Made by a program: the position numbers and the translations under genes. Source: Massilia psychrophila (lineage in GTDB: Bacteria; Pseudomonadota; Gammaproteobacteria; Burkholderiales; Burkholderiaceae_D). Taken from it: a DNA stretch of 64,000 bases. Under the pieces are notes generated by a model. The model was not told the origin of the DNA. It saw only the letters and a program-made list of their open reading frames with translations, and made no database searches. Below are positions 10,452 through 20,036 of the stretch, one piece after another (the stretch's first letter is position 1; every line of letters starts with the position of its first letter). The DNA lies in contig NZ_PDOB01000017.1 of the NCBI RefSeq assembly GCF_002760665.1, forward strand, positions 1 through 64,000, read 5' to 3'.

Positions 10452-10475
10452 GTAGACCGTAACCGATTTAGTCTA
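10452..10475. promoter_or_regulatory. Possible operator upstream of the cus locus
   Basis: GTAGAC at 10452-10457 and GTCTAC at 10470-10475 form a 6-bp inverted repeat 9 bases upstream of the small exported protein's ATG. A second small hairpin (CCCGGTT at 10487-10493, AACCGGG at 10498-10504) follows. The position suits an operator for a copper-responsive regulator, but the sequence does not match a consensus I can name and no cusRS or cueR gene is nearby. Confidence 0.3.
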
Positions 10476-10642
10476 CGCGGATGCAGCCCGGTTGTCAAAC
10501 CGGGTAGCACCCTGAGCGACACCGTCAAAGGGAAACTGATGGTTCGCAGCGCCCCGTTGGCGCCCTGCCGTGAACGCAGTGCGAATGGTCAAATGAATAG
10601 TTGTTGATAAAAAAGACTCCGATTACACTGGCGCATCACAAA

Positions 10643-11290
10643 ATGAATAAACCCACGATGAGAATCCAGAAAACGCCCCGGTACCAGGGAAAAATAACTT
10701 CCTGGAAGGCTGATCAAGGATTCGGTTTTATTGCCCAGAACGGCGGCGGACCGGCAGTCTTTGCGCACATAAAATCGTTTGCCATCAGAGGGATTCGCCC
10801 TGCCGAAAACGACATCGTCACCTATCAACTGACCATCAATAAAAATGGCCAGCCCCGTGCCGAAAATGTCGCTCTCGTGCGTGACGGGGCCTCACGTCAA
10901 GCCCGCCCTCATACCCGAACCGGCGCGCTGGTCGCCGCAACCGGTTTTCTCAGCCTGATGGCTGTTTTTGTCCTCGCTGGAGAATTGCCCCTTCTGGTCC
11001 TCGGCGTTTACCTTGGCGCCAGCGTTATCACGTTCATTGCCTACGCGGTCGATAAATCCGCGGCCCGGAACAATCATAGGAGAACCCGAGAAAGTACCTT
11101 GCACGCGTTGGGCCTCGTTGGCGGCTGGCCAGGCGCCCTGGTAGCGCAACAGGTACTGCGCCACAAATCGAAGAAGCAATCTTTTCGCACGGCATTCTGG
11201 TTGACGGTCGTCGTCAACTGCGGCGCACTGGGCTCGCTTTTGACGTCGCAGGGCGCCAGCGCACTCAGATCCATCTTCGGGTCAGCATAG
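10643..11290 (+). CDS. Cold-shock domain plus DUF1294 membrane protein
   Basis: The 215-residue protein has an N-terminal cold-shock nucleic-acid-binding domain (about residues 10-75; GKITSWKADQGFGFIAQNGG carries the RNP1-like GFGFI) and a C-terminal DUF1294 domain with two or three hydrophobic helices and the signature FIAYAVDKSAA, then GGWPGALVAQQVLRHKSKK. This fusion is a known architecture in proteobacteria; its role is not established. Several starts are possible (TTG at 10601, ATG at 10643, ATG at 10658) and none has a strong ribosome-binding site; 10643 is a compromise. Confidence 0.8.
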   Translation: MNKPTMRIQKTPRYQGKITSWKADQGFGFIAQNGGGPAVFAHIKSFAIRGIRPAENDIVTYQLTINKNGQPRAENVALVRDGASRQARPHTRTGALVAATGFLSLMAVFVLAGELPLLVLGVYLGASVITFIAYAVDKSAARNNHRRTRESTLHALGLVGGWPGALVAQQVLRHKSKKQSFRTAFWLTVVVNCGALGSLLTSQGASALRSIFGSA

Positions 11291-11391
11291 GCCGGCTGAT
11301 TCAGTTCGCCGCCCAACTGGCCCTTGAGCGGTTCGGCCCGCACGGATTCGTATAAGATGGCAGGCCCTACCAGCACCGATTGAATAACAGC

Positions 11392-12609
11392 ATGTCGACA
11401 AACCCACCGGGCACTCCAGCACACCAGGCTTCGCGCGCGCTGCAAGTGGCGCAGCGCGTCCATTCGATCGAACCGTTCCACGTGATGGAAGTAGTCAAGG
11501 CGGCCAGCGCGCTGGCGCGCTGCGGCACTGACGTCATCAGCATGAGCGTGGGCGAACCGGATTTTACCGCCACCGAACTGGTGCAGCAGGCGGCGATCGA
11601 TGCGATCCGCGCCGGCGCCACCCAATACACCGACGCGCTCGGCCTGCCCGCGTTGCGCGAGGCGATAGCCAGCCACTACGCCAGCGCCTACGGGGTCGAC
11701 GTCGACCCACGCCGCATCATCGTCACCGCGGGCGCCTCGGCCGGACTGCTGCTGGCGTGCGCCGCGCTGGTCGACGTTGGCGACGAAGTGCTGATGCCCG
11801 ACCCCTGCTATCCATGCAACCGCCACTTCGTCGCCGCCTTCGGCGGCAAGCCGGTATTGGTGCCGTCGAACGCGGCGCAGCGCTACCAGCTCACGCATGA
11901 CGATGTGGAGGCGCGCTGGAGCGATCGCACTCGCGGCGTCATCGTCGCCTCGCCATCCAATCCTACCGGCACCTCGATGACCGGCCCGCAGATGCAGCAG
12001 ATGCTGGCGGCAGTGCGCAAACGCGGCGGTTTTGCCATCATCGACGAAATCTACCAGGGCCTGTCGTACGATCATCCGCCCGTCAGCGCGCTGCACTTCG
12101 ATGCCGACGTCATCACCGTCAACAGCTTTTCGAAGTACTTCAACATGACCGGCTGGCGGCTCGGCTGGCTGGTGGTGCCGCAGGCGCTCGTGCCGGCATT
12201 CGAAAAGCTGGCGCAGAACCTGTTCATCTGCCCGTCGACGATTGCCCAGCATGCGGCGCTGGCGTGCTTCCATCCCGACTCGATCGCCCTGTATGAGGAG
12301 CGGCGCCACGAATTCAAGCGCCGCCGCGATTTCCTGGTGCCGGCGCTGCGCGCCATCGGCTTCACCGTGCCGGTGATGCCGGACGGCGCCTTCTATGTCT
12401 ACGCCGACATCAGCGCGGTCGCCCACAACGATAGCGGCGACAGTGCGGCATTCTGCCTAGACGTGCTGGGCAAAACCGGTGTGGCCATCGTGCCGGGCGC
12501 CGACTTCGGCTTGGCGGCGCCGGCCAGGCACGTGCGGCTGTCGTATGCGACGAAGCTGTCGCGCATCGAAGAAGCGGTCGGACGCATGGGCCGGCTGTTC
12601 GGACGCTGA
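11392..12609 (+). CDS. PLP-dependent class I/II aminotransferase
   Basis: This 405-residue fold-type I aminotransferase resembles the AspC/aromatic-aminotransferase group. Visible landmarks are SVGEPDF near residue 45, TAGASAGLLLACAAL, the NPTG motif (SPSNPTGTS), DEIYQGLSYD, and SFSKYFNMTGWRLGW with the PLP-binding lysine. The C-terminal VRLSYA contains the carboxylate-binding arginine. It transfers an amino group between an amino acid and a 2-oxo acid; the specific substrate cannot be told. The ATG at 11392 gives the family start; a TTG four codons upstream is also in frame. It converges with nsrR 3 bases downstream. Confidence 0.85.
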   Translation: MSTNPPGTPAHQASRALQVAQRVHSIEPFHVMEVVKAASALARCGTDVISMSVGEPDFTATELVQQAAIDAIRAGATQYTDALGLPALREAIASHYASAYGVDVDPRRIIVTAGASAGLLLACAALVDVGDEVLMPDPCYPCNRHFVAAFGGKPVLVPSNAAQRYQLTHDDVEARWSDRTRGVIVASPSNPTGTSMTGPQMQQMLAAVRKRGGFAIIDEIYQGLSYDHPPVSALHFDADVITVNSFSKYFNMTGWRLGWLVVPQALVPAFEKLAQNLFICPSTIAQHAALACFHPDSIALYEERRHEFKRRRDFLVPALRAIGFTVPVMPDGAFYVYADISAVAHNDSGDSAAFCLDVLGKTGVAIVPGADFGLAAPARHVRLSYATKLSRIEEAVGRMGRLFGR

Positions 12610-12612
12610 GCG

Positions 12613-13077
12613 CTAGCCGGCCCTTGGTGCGCGCGGTGCGAAGACGACCGGGCTCGAGTGGCCCGGCTGCGGCTTGACGCCGACCAGCATGTCGGCCAGC
12701 GTCACGCCGTCGAGCACGTTCAGGTAAGCCGCGGTGGCCGCGCCGAGCACGCCCTTGAGCGTGCACGAGGTCGAATAGGCGCAGCCGACGTTGTCGGGAT
12801 CGAAGCATTCGGCCATGTGGAAATCGGTCTCGGTACGGCGCACCACGTCGCCGATGTTGATGTCCGCCGGTTCGCGCCCCAGCCGCAGCCCGCCGTTGCG
12901 CCCGCGCAAGGTTTCGACCATGCCGGTCACGCCGAGCTGGTGCACCACCTTCATCAGGTGATTTTTCGAGATCGCATGCAGGTCGGCGATGTCCTGGATC
13001 GTCACCAGCCGGTCGCGGTTCATGCCGAGGAAAATCAGGCTGCGCAGCGCGTAATCGGTGTAGGTAGTCAGTCTCAT
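12613..13077 (-). CDS. nsrR: Rrf2-family regulator, NsrR-like
   Basis: The 154-residue protein starts at MRLTTYTDYALRSLIFLG, the conserved Rrf2 beginning. The winged helix has IQDIADLHAISKNHLMKVVH as recognition region. Three cysteines in CFDPDNVGCAYSTSC are placed as Fe-S ligands in NsrR-type proteins (here C-x7-C-x5-C). NsrR proteins sense nitric oxide through the cluster and repress detoxification genes; no hmp or nor gene is in the window, so targets are elsewhere. The ATG at 13101 is an alternative start. The tail after residue 125 is longer than usual. Confidence 0.8.
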   Translation of the reverse strand: MRLTTYTDYALRSLIFLGMNRDRLVTIQDIADLHAISKNHLMKVVHQLGVTGMVETLRGRNGGLRLGREPADINIGDVVRRTETDFHMAECFDPDNVGCAYSTSCTLKGVLGAATAAYLNVLDGVTLADMLVGVKPQPGHSSPVVFAPRAPRAG

Positions 13078-13119
13078 TGCGTGCTCGCCGGCGTGCGTCA
13101 TGATAAATCGAGTACCGAG

Positions 13120-13149
13120 TATATATGTTTGGCTCCCTCCAGTGCCCAA
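13120..13149 (-). promoter_or_regulatory. Candidate nsrR promoter
   Basis: Read on the minus strand, TTGGGC (13149-13144) and TATATA (13125-13120) are separated by 18 bases, 43 bases before the nsrR ATG. A direct repeat CGAGTAC-CGAGTAT overlaps the -10 side and could be a regulator contact. This is pattern-based only. Confidence 0.35.
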
Positions 13150-13368
13150 TCCTCAAATTGCCATGGCGCATAACGCGGCGTGCAGCGTGTCCTGCTGCGC
13201 GGCGTGTGGATGCTGCGCGCATCAAATTAAACGAGGCAAGACGCGAGATGCGCGTTTTCGCCAGCCTGACAGGCTCGATGGAATCGAACGGGACTGATTT
13301 AAACTTGATGGGATAATAACGGCGGCGATTTGCCAAGTGATGATTGAACTGCCGGAACGACACCCGCA

Positions 13369-14364
13369 ATGACACTACCCTCCAGTATTCATGAAGCCAA
13401 CCGCCCGAACCTGCGGCGACCGTTCTTCATTGTCATGAACGCAGGTTCCGGCGCGCACAATGCGTCCGCCACCAAACAACAGCTGGAAAGCCTGATGCAG
13501 GAGCACGACCAGCCGCATGAGTTTCTGTCGTGCCCGCATCCGCGGCTCCTGCCTGACCGGATTGACGAGGCGGTACGTCGCGCTGGCGAGTGCGATGGCA
13601 TTGTCGTGGCCGCAGGCGGCGACGGCACTATCCGCACGGTGGCGCAGCGTGTTGTTGCCGCGGGTTTGGCATTCGGCGTATTGCCAATGGGAACGTTTAA
13701 CTATTTTGCGCGCGACAACAATTTGCCCCAGGACCCGCTTGCGGCGATAGAAGCACTGATGGCAAGCGCGCAGGCCGGAGATGAGCGCCTGGTACAGCTT
13801 GGGCAGCTCAACGACCAGGTCTTTCTCGTCAACGCCAGCATCGGCTTGTACCCGCAACTGCTGGAAGACCGCGAAGAAATGAAGCGGCGCTATGGCCGCA
13901 GCCGCCTGGTGGCACTATGGGCAGCCATGGTATCGCTGGTGCAACGGCAGACCGATATGCTGCTGCGCATCGAGCATTCCGGCGGGGAAGGAAAACACGA
14001 TGCCGACGTCCTGCATGCCTGCACCCTGTTTGTTGGCAACAACGCGCTGCAACTTCAAGATGTGGGGTTGCTCGAGGCCGGGGAAGAGGCGCAACAATTG
14101 GCGGTACTCGTCATGCCGCCGGCACCGGTGCTGCATCACCTTGTACTGGCCCTGCGTGCAATGGTCGGGCGACTTTCCGGTTCAGAAAAAATTACGCAAT
14201 TTAATTGCGCCCGCCTGATCGTAGAGCCGCTGGCACGCAAGCAACGCCGGCAAGTGAAGGTGGCGATGGATGGCGAAACCGCATGGATGAAACCGCCACT
14301 GGTATTCCACATTTCCCGGCGTCCCTTGCGCCTGGTCGCACCGCCGCGCGAGCGCGCTGCGTAA
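13369..14364 (+). CDS. Diacylglycerol kinase-like lipid kinase
   Basis: The 331-residue protein carries the DAGK catalytic domain: NAGSG near residue 24, the nucleotide-binding VVAAGGDGTIRTVAQ near 80, and GVLPMGTFNYFARDNNLP near 104-122. The C-terminal half has the YegS-type second domain ending in VAMDGETAWMKPPLVFHI. Such enzymes phosphorylate diacylglycerol, phosphatidylglycerol or sphingoid lipids at the inner membrane; the substrate is unknown. A Walker-free GGDGT kinase of this size is typical. It converges with the PNPOx-like gene. Confidence 0.87.
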   Translation: MTLPSSIHEANRPNLRRPFFIVMNAGSGAHNASATKQQLESLMQEHDQPHEFLSCPHPRLLPDRIDEAVRRAGECDGIVVAAGGDGTIRTVAQRVVAAGLAFGVLPMGTFNYFARDNNLPQDPLAAIEALMASAQAGDERLVQLGQLNDQVFLVNASIGLYPQLLEDREEMKRRYGRSRLVALWAAMVSLVQRQTDMLLRIEHSGGEGKHDADVLHACTLFVGNNALQLQDVGLLEAGEEAQQLAVLVMPPAPVLHHLVLALRAMVGRLSGSEKITQFNCARLIVEPLARKQRRQVKVAMDGETAWMKPPLVFHISRRPLRLVAPPRERAA

Positions 14365-14373
14365 GCGCAATTG

Positions 14374-14823
14374 CTAAGCCAGCTCCTGCTCGGTGTGTCC
14401 GAATCCCTTCGAGTAGTCCAGTACCGAGATCACCTGCGGCACGATTTTAAGGAAGGCCATTTCTCCGGGCATCGCGGAATCGGTCCATTGGGCAACCTGC
14501 GGAAAACGCGCCAGCAGACGTGCCTTTGCCGCGTCGACCCCGGCGCCGTCTTCGATCACCTCGGCCAGCGCGCTCATCGACAGGCCCTTGATCTCGCGCC
14601 AGTCGTCGTACGGCAGGTTAATAGTCAGCGACACCTTGTTGTTATGGCGGACGTTGTTGGCCTTCTGGCTGTGCTTGCCGATGCCGACATACAGGTTCAG
14701 CCCGTCATGGGCAAAGCTGACCGTCGTCGCCTGCGGATAGCCGTCCAGGCGCACGGTCGCCAGGGTCAGGTCGTTGGCGTTGTCGATGACGTGCAGGACA
14801 AAATCCTTGAACATCTGGTCCAT
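14374..14823 (-). CDS. Pyridoxamine 5'-phosphate oxidase-like split-barrel protein
   Basis: The 149-residue protein has the flavin-binding split barrel: LTLATVRLDGYPQATTVSFA near residues 19-38, LYVGIGKHSQKANNVRHN and KVSLTINLPYDDW. Family members bind FMN, F420 or haem and often do not make pyridoxal phosphate, so the name should not be taken as a vitamin B6 function. It is transcribed away from ackA-xfp, and the FNR box between them could act on both directions. This suggests a role under low oxygen. Confidence 0.8.
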   Translation of the reverse strand: MDQMFKDFVLHVIDNANDLTLATVRLDGYPQATTVSFAHDGLNLYVGIGKHSQKANNVRHNNKVSLTINLPYDDWREIKGLSMSALAEVIEDGAGVDAAKARLLARFPQVAQWTDSAMPGEMAFLKIVPQVISVLDYSKGFGHTEQELA

Positions 14824-14884
14824 GTTGCCTCCGGTTTAGGTTGATCGCGGTCCTGATCATAGAAGCGCCAGGCGCTCGGCGACT

Positions 14885-14898
14885 TTGATCTACATCAA
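14885..14898. promoter_or_regulatory. Perfect FNR/ANR box
   Basis: TTGAT-CTAC-ATCAA is an exact match to the FNR/ANR/DNR consensus TTGAT-N4-ATCAA. Its centre lies 57 bases before the ackA ATG. A CAATAC hexamer at 14918-14923 could be the -10, which would put the box near -40, the position used for class II activation. Regulation by a Crp/Fnr-family oxygen sensor is inferred. Confidence 0.75.
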
Positions 14899-14948
14899 GG
14901 TATTTTCACAAGTGCGTCAATACACTTTCAAGCTTACCAGGAGCCCCG

Positions 14949-16169
14949 ATGCCAACTTCCCCTCCCGACCACATCCTGGCGCTTAACGCCGGTTCCACCA
15001 ACATCAAGTTCGCTTTGTTTCATCTTGACCAGGAGCGCGCCCCCGTGTTCGAGGGCTGCGTCGACGGCATCGGCGGCGGCAATGGCTGCTTTCGGGTCGC
15101 CGCCGCCAATCCCGAGCACTCTTTCGCGCGCCGCTTCGGCATTCCCGAGCGCTACAACGCGGCCCAGGTGCTGACCGACTGGCTGGTCGAGCATGTCGCG
15201 CCGGGGGCGCTGGCGGCGATCGGCCACCGCGTCGTGCACGGCGGTCCCGGCTACTGGGTGCCGCAGCTGCTCGATGCGGCTATCCGCCAGGACTTGCACA
15301 AGCTGACTCCGTTCGACCCGCAGCACTTGCCGCTCGAATTGCTGATGATCGACACGCTGGCGCAGAAATTTCCCGCCGCCCCACAGGTCGCCTGCTTCGA
15401 CACCGCATTCCACCACGCCATGCCGCGCCTGGCGCGGATGGTGGCGATCCCGCGCCGCTACGAGGCCATTGGCGTGCGGCGTTACGGTTTCCATGGCTTG
15501 TCGTGCGCCTTCCTGGTCGACGAGCTCGAACGGCTGGCCGGGCGGCCGGCAGCGCATGGGCGGGTCATCCTCGCCCACCTCGGCGGCGGCGCCAGCATCA
15601 CGGCGGTGCTGGACGGCAAAAGCGTCGACACCAGCATGGGCATGACGCCGGCCGGGGGACTGCCGATGTCGAGCCGCTCGGGCGACCTCGATCCGGGCCT
15701 GGCCTGGTACCTGGAGCGTACGGAGCAGCTTTCGCCGAAACAGTTCAACCACATGGTCAACCACGATTCCGGCCTGCTGGGAATCTCGGAGACCAGCGGC
15801 GACATGCAGGTGCTGCTGGCGGCCGAAAAGGACGACGTGCGGGCGGCGGAGGCCGTTGCGCTGTTTTGTTACCAGGCGCGCAAGACGGTGTGCGCCATGG
15901 CCGGCGCCCTGGCAGGGATCGATACGCTGGTGTTTTCGGGCGGCGTCGGCGAACACGCGGCGCAAGTGCGTGCGCGCATCTGCGACGGCCTCGGCTTTCT
16001 CGGCATCGTCCTCGACCCCGCCCGCAATGCGAACGATGCGGCCGTGATTTCGCCGGACGACAGCGCCGTCAGCGTGCGCGTGATCCATACCGACGAACAG
16101 CGCATGATCGCCCGCCAGGTCGGCCAGTTGCTTCAGGCACGCCAGGCAGGCGGCGCAGTGCTGCCATGA
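14949..16169 (+). CDS. ackA: Acetate kinase
   Basis: This 406-residue cytoplasmic enzyme interconverts acetyl phosphate plus ADP with acetate plus ATP. ASKHA-fold landmarks are [13 protein letters not shown] at the N-terminus, HRVVHGG near residue 97, [10 protein letters not shown] near 176, [11 protein letters not shown] and the SGDLDPGL block, and [13 protein letters not shown] near 330. Length is normal. It is followed by xfp with an ATGA overlap, so the pair is one operon: phosphoketolase makes acetyl phosphate and AckA harvests ATP from it. No pta gene is nearby. Confidence 0.94.
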   Translation: MPTSPPDHILALNAGSTNIKFALFHLDQERAPVFEGCVDGIGGGNGCFRVAAANPEHSFARRFGIPERYNAAQVLTDWLVEHVAPGALAAIGHRVVHGGPGYWVPQLLDAAIRQDLHKLTPFDPQHLPLELLMIDTLAQKFPAAPQVACFDTAFHHAMPRLARMVAIPRRYEAIGVRRYGFHGLSCAFLVDELERLAGRPAAHGRVILAHLGGGASITAVLDGKSVDTSMGMTPAGGLPMSSRSGDLDPGLAWYLERTEQLSPKQFNHMVNHDSGLLGISETSGDMQVLLAAEKDDVRAAEAVALFCYQARKTVCAMAGALAGIDTLVFSGGVGEHAAQVRARICDGLGFLGIVLDPARNANDAAVISPDDSAVSVRVIHTDEQRMIARQVGQLLQARQAGGAVLP

Positions 16170-18505
16170 GCGATCAATCCCTGTTGGACAACATGCACGC
16201 GTACTGGCAGGCCGCCAACTACCTGTCGGTCGGCCAGATCTACCTGCAAGACAATGCGCTGCTGCGCGAGCCGCTGCAGCGCCGCCACGTCAAAGCGCGC
16301 CTGCTCGGCCACTGGGGCACCACGCCGGGCCTCAATTTCATTTACGTCCACCTGAACCGGGTCATCAAGGCGCACGACCTGTCGGTACTGTACGTGGCCG
16401 GCCCCGGCCACGGCGGTCCCGGCATGGTGGCCAATGCGTATCTGGAAGGCACCTACAGCGAAACCTATCCGGAAGTTGGCCAGGACGAAAGCGGCATGCG
16501 GCGCCTGTTCACCCAATTTTCCTTTCCTGGCGGCATACCCAGCCACGTGGCGCCGGAAACGCCGGGGTCGATCCATGAGGGCGGCGAATTGGGTTACTCG
16601 TTGTCGCACGCTTTTGGGGCCGCCTTCGACAACCCCGACCTGCTGGTCGCCTGCGTGGTCGGCGATGGCGAGGCCGAAACCGGGCCGCTGGCCACCGCCT
16701 GGCACTCCAACAAGTTCCTCAATCCGGCGCTTGATGGCGCCGTGCTGCCGATCCTGCACCTGAACGGCTACAAGATCGCCGGGCCGACGGTGCTGGCCCG
16801 CATCCCGCGCCACGAACTGGCGGCGCTGTTCCGCGGTTACGGCTACGAGCCGTTTTTCGTCGAGGGTGATGAGCCAGCCGCCATGCACCGGCTGATGGCC
16901 GATACGCTCGACGCCGTGACCGGACGCATCCGCCGCATCCAAGACGATGCCCGAGTGCGCGGCGTTACCAGCCGTCCTTGCTGGCCGATGATCATCCTGG
17001 TTTCGCCCAAAGGCTGGACCTGCCCGCCAACGGTCGACGGCAAGCAGGTCGAGGGCAGCTTTCGCGCCCACCAGGTGCCGATCGCTGACATGAACCAACC
17101 GGCCCACGTCGCGCTGCTCGAGCAATGGCTGCGCAGCTATCGGCCGCACGAGCGGTTCGACGAGCACGGCAAGCTGCGCGCCAACCTCGCAGAGCTGGCG
17201 CCGACCGGCACGCGCCGCATGAGCGCCAACCCGGTGGCCAATGGCGGCGCCCTGCTGGTCGACCTGGCGATGCCCGATTTTCGCCAGCATGCCGTGGCCG
17301 TGGCCGCACCCGGCGCGGTGGACACCGAATCGACCCGGATCCAGGGCTTGTTCATCCGCGACGTGATGCGGCTGAACATGCACAACTTCCGCGTCTTCAG
17401 CCCTGACGAGACCGCCTCGAACCGCTGGGACGCGGTGTTCGACGTCACCGCCCGCTGTTCGATGGCCGAGATCGACGAATCCGACGACAACGTGGCGCAA
17501 GACGGGCGCGTGATGGAGATGCTCAGCGAGCACCAGTGCGAAGGCTGGCTCGAAGGCTACCTGCTGACCGGCCGCCACGGCATTTTTTCGTGTTACGAGG
17601 CGTTCATTCACATCGTCGACTCGATGTTCAACCAGCACGCCAAGTGGCTCAAGTCGGCCAACCAGGTCGCTTGGCGCAACAGCGTGGCCTCGCTCAACTA
17701 CCTGCTGACATCGCACGTCTGGCGCCAGGACCACAACGGCGCCAGCCACCAGGATCCCGGCTTTATCGACCACGTGATGAATAAAAAAGCGGAAATCGTC
17801 CGGGTCTACCTGCCGCCGGATGCCAATACCTTGCTGTCGGTGACCGACCATTGCCTGCGCAGCCGCAACTACATCAACGTAGTGGTAGCCGGCAAGCATC
17901 CGGCCCCGCAGTGGCTCGATATCGAAGCGGCCGTGCTGCACTGCCGCGCCGGCATCGGCGCCTGGGAGTGGGCCGGCACCGGCGAAGGCGATCCCGACCT
18001 GGTGATGGCGTGCGCCGGCGACGTGCCGACGCTGGAGGCGCTGGCCGCGACCCAACTACTGCGCGAGCATTTCCCGCTTTTGCTCGTGCGGCTGGTAAAC
18101 GTCGTCGACCTGATGAAGCTGCAGTCGCCCGACGAACACACGCACGGCCTGGCCGATGAAGCGTTCGACGCCTTGTTCACGGCCGACAAGCCGGTGATCT
18201 TCGCCTACCACGGCTACCCGGCCCTGATCCACCGCCTGACTTACTCGCGCGCCAATCACGGCAACCTCCACGTGCACGGCTTCAAGGAGGAAGGCACCAC
18301 CACCACGCCGTTCGACATGGTCGTGCTCAACGGCCTGGATCGTTTCAGCCTGTTCGCCAACGCCGTGTCGCGCCTGCCGCAGCTATCGGATCATGTGGCC
18401 GGCGTGCGCCGGTTTGTGCACGAAAAGCTGCGCGCGCACCGCGCGTATATCGTCGAACACGGCGAGGACATGCCGGAGATTCGCAACTGGCGCTGGCGTG
18501 CCTGA
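16166..18505 (+). CDS. xfp: Phosphoketolase (xylulose-5-P / fructose-6-P)
   Basis: This 779-residue thiamine-diphosphate enzyme cleaves xylulose 5-phosphate or fructose 6-phosphate with phosphate to acetyl phosphate and glyceraldehyde 3-phosphate or erythrose 4-phosphate. [18 protein letters not shown] near residue 48, [10 protein letters not shown] near 77, [20 protein letters not shown] near 133 and [20 protein letters not shown] (the ThDP GDGE motif) near 160 are family signatures. The C-terminal domain has [15 protein letters not shown]. The open frame extends far upstream inside ackA, but the ATG overlapping the ackA stop is the sensible start. Expression with ackA is probably induced under low oxygen through the box at 14885. 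Confidence 0.94.
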   Translation: MSDQSLLDNMHAYWQAANYLSVGQIYLQDNALLREPLQRRHVKARLLGHWGTTPGLNFIYVHLNRVIKAHDLSVLYVAGPGHGGPGMVANAYLEGTYSETYPEVGQDESGMRRLFTQFSFPGGIPSHVAPETPGSIHEGGELGYSLSHAFGAAFDNPDLLVACVVGDGEAETGPLATAWHSNKFLNPALDGAVLPILHLNGYKIAGPTVLARIPRHELAALFRGYGYEPFFVEGDEPAAMHRLMADTLDAVTGRIRRIQDDARVRGVTSRPCWPMIILVSPKGWTCPPTVDGKQVEGSFRAHQVPIADMNQPAHVALLEQWLRSYRPHERFDEHGKLRANLAELAPTGTRRMSANPVANGGALLVDLAMPDFRQHAVAVAAPGAVDTESTRIQGLFIRDVMRLNMHNFRVFSPDETASNRWDAVFDVTARCSMAEIDESDDNVAQDGRVMEMLSEHQCEGWLEGYLLTGRHGIFSCYEAFIHIVDSMFNQHAKWLKSANQVAWRNSVASLNYLLTSHVWRQDHNGASHQDPGFIDHVMNKKAEIVRVYLPPDANTLLSVTDHCLRSRNYINVVVAGKHPAPQWLDIEAAVLHCRAGIGAWEWAGTGEGDPDLVMACAGDVPTLEALAATQLLREHFPLLLVRLVNVVDLMKLQSPDEHTHGLADEAFDALFTADKPVIFAYHGYPALIHRLTYSRANHGNLHVHGFKEEGTTTTPFDMVVLNGLDRFSLFANAVSRLPQLSDHVAGVRRFVHEKLRAHRAYIVEHGEDMPEIRNWRWRA

Positions 18506-18572
18506 GCAGACAATCGGGCCGGTCCGGGCCGGGAGAGTACAGTCGTGCGCCAACTTGTTTCGGACCTTCCGC

Positions 18573-19994
18573 ATGAATGAGCCCTCCGCTTTCCGCCCCG
18601 CCCTCGAACACGCGCTGCGCCATTCGCTGGCCCACCTGGACAACCTCAAACACGGCCCGGTGGGCGCCATCGCCAGCCTGGCTACCCTGCGCGAACGGCT
18701 TGGCAAGCCGCTCGGCGATGACGGCATGGCGGCCGAACAGGTGATCGACGAGCTGATGCGAGATACCGCCGGCGGCATCCTGGGCAGCGCCGGCGGGCGG
18801 TTCTTCGGCTGGGTCATCGGCGGCGCGCTGCCGGCAGCGCTGGCGGCCGACTGGCTCACCAGCGCCTGGGACCAGAACGCCGCCTCGTATGCGTGCGGGC
18901 CGGCCGCAGCCGTCATCGAAGAAGTGTGCGGTGCATGGCTGAAGGGCTTGCTGGGCCTGCCCGGCAGTGCCACGTTCGCGCTGACCAACGGCTGCCAGAT
19001 GGCGCATGTCACCGCGTTGGCCGCCGCGCGCAACGCCCTGTTGGCGCGGCGCGGCTGGGACGTCGAACGCGACGGCCTGTGCGGCGCCCCTTCGATCCGC
19101 ATCATCAGCGGCGACCAGTACCACGCCAGCATCACGCGCGCGGCGCGCCTGCTTGGCCTGGGCACCCGCGCCGTCACCGGCCTGCCGGTCACACGCGCCG
19201 GCCAGCTCGACGCGGCCACGCTGGAGCGCGCGCTGCTAGACGCGCCCGACGCGCCGACCATCGTGCTGCTGCAAGCGGGCGATTTGAACATCGGCGCTTA
19301 CGACAACTTTGCTGAACTGGTGCCGCTGGCGCACCGCCACGGCGCCTGGGTCCACGTCGACGGCGCCTTCGGCCTGTGGGCAAACGCCAGCGCGCGCCAC
19401 CGCCACCTGCTGGCCGGCGTCGAGCTGGCCGACTCGTGGGCCACCGACGGCCACAAGTGGCTCAACGTACCCTACGACAGCGGCTTCGCGTTTGTCGCCG
19501 ACGGCCAAGCGCACCGCAACGCGATGTCGTACGCGGCCAGTTACATCGCCACCAACGAACAGGTGCGTGAGCAAAGCGACTGGAATCCCGAATGGTCGCG
19601 CCGCGGGCGCGGCATCGCCGCCTACGCCGCGCTGCGCCAGCTCGGGCGCGGCGGCGTCGAGGCGCTGGTCGATCGCTGCTGCGATAGCGCGCATGCGCTG
19701 GTGACCGGCATCGGCGCGCTGCCGGGCGCCACCGTCATGTGGGAGCCGCGCATCAACCAGGGCCTGGTGCGCTTTCTCGACCCGGCGCCGGGCGCCCTCG
19801 AGCGCGACCATGACGCGTGGACCGACGCCGTCACGGCCGCGGTGCTGGCCGACGGCGAGGCGCTGTTCAGCAACTCGACCTGGCGCGGCAAACGCTGCAT
19901 GCGGGTCTCGGTGTGCAACTGGCAGACCGACGCGCGCGATGTCGCGCGGGCCATCGCCGCGGTGGCGCGTGTGTTGGAAGCGAAAAACAGCTAG
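18573..19994 (+). CDS. PLP-dependent group II decarboxylase-like enzyme
   Basis: The 473-residue fold-type I protein resembles the aromatic-L-amino-acid/glutamate decarboxylase group. GGRFFGWVIGGALPAALAAD near residue 69, the GNPG-like LTNGCQMAHVTALAAARN block, HVDGAFGLWA (the PLP-contacting aspartate) and TDGHKWLNVPYDSG (PLP lysine in HKW) are present. The substrate is unknown; annotation pipelines often call this family aspartate aminotransferase family. It starts 67 bases after xfp, perhaps on its own transcript. Confidence 0.82.
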   Translation: MNEPSAFRPALEHALRHSLAHLDNLKHGPVGAIASLATLRERLGKPLGDDGMAAEQVIDELMRDTAGGILGSAGGRFFGWVIGGALPAALAADWLTSAWDQNAASYACGPAAAVIEEVCGAWLKGLLGLPGSATFALTNGCQMAHVTALAAARNALLARRGWDVERDGLCGAPSIRIISGDQYHASITRAARLLGLGTRAVTGLPVTRAGQLDAATLERALLDAPDAPTIVLLQAGDLNIGAYDNFAELVPLAHRHGAWVHVDGAFGLWANASARHRHLLAGVELADSWATDGHKWLNVPYDSGFAFVADGQAHRNAMSYAASYIATNEQVREQSDWNPEWSRRGRGIAAYAALRQLGRGGVEALVDRCCDSAHALVTGIGALPGATVMWEPRINQGLVRFLDPAPGALERDHDAWTDAVTAAVLADGEALFSNSTWRGKRCMRVSVCNWQTDARDVARAIAAVARVLEAKNS

Positions 19995-20036
19995 GGCACG
20001 CGCGACTCGCGCGCAAAAAAGCGTTACCATAATTCC

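Noticed and set aside
10487-10504. Hairpin CCCGGTT-GTCA-AACCGGG as a terminator
   Set aside because: Only 7 bp and no T-run; lies in a likely regulatory region between divergent genes.
14374-14823. True pyridoxamine-phosphate oxidase (pdxH)
   Set aside because: Only the split-barrel core is present; 149 residues, lacking the C-terminal PdxH dimerisation region.
15503-16165. Long upstream extension of the xfp frame inside ackA
   Set aside because: Arginine-rich shadow; the ATG overlapping the ackA stop gives the family-like start and length.
16133-18055. 640-codon open frame on the strand opposite xfp
   Set aside because: High-GC antisense shadow of a clear phosphoketolase gene; low-complexity composition with no domain.
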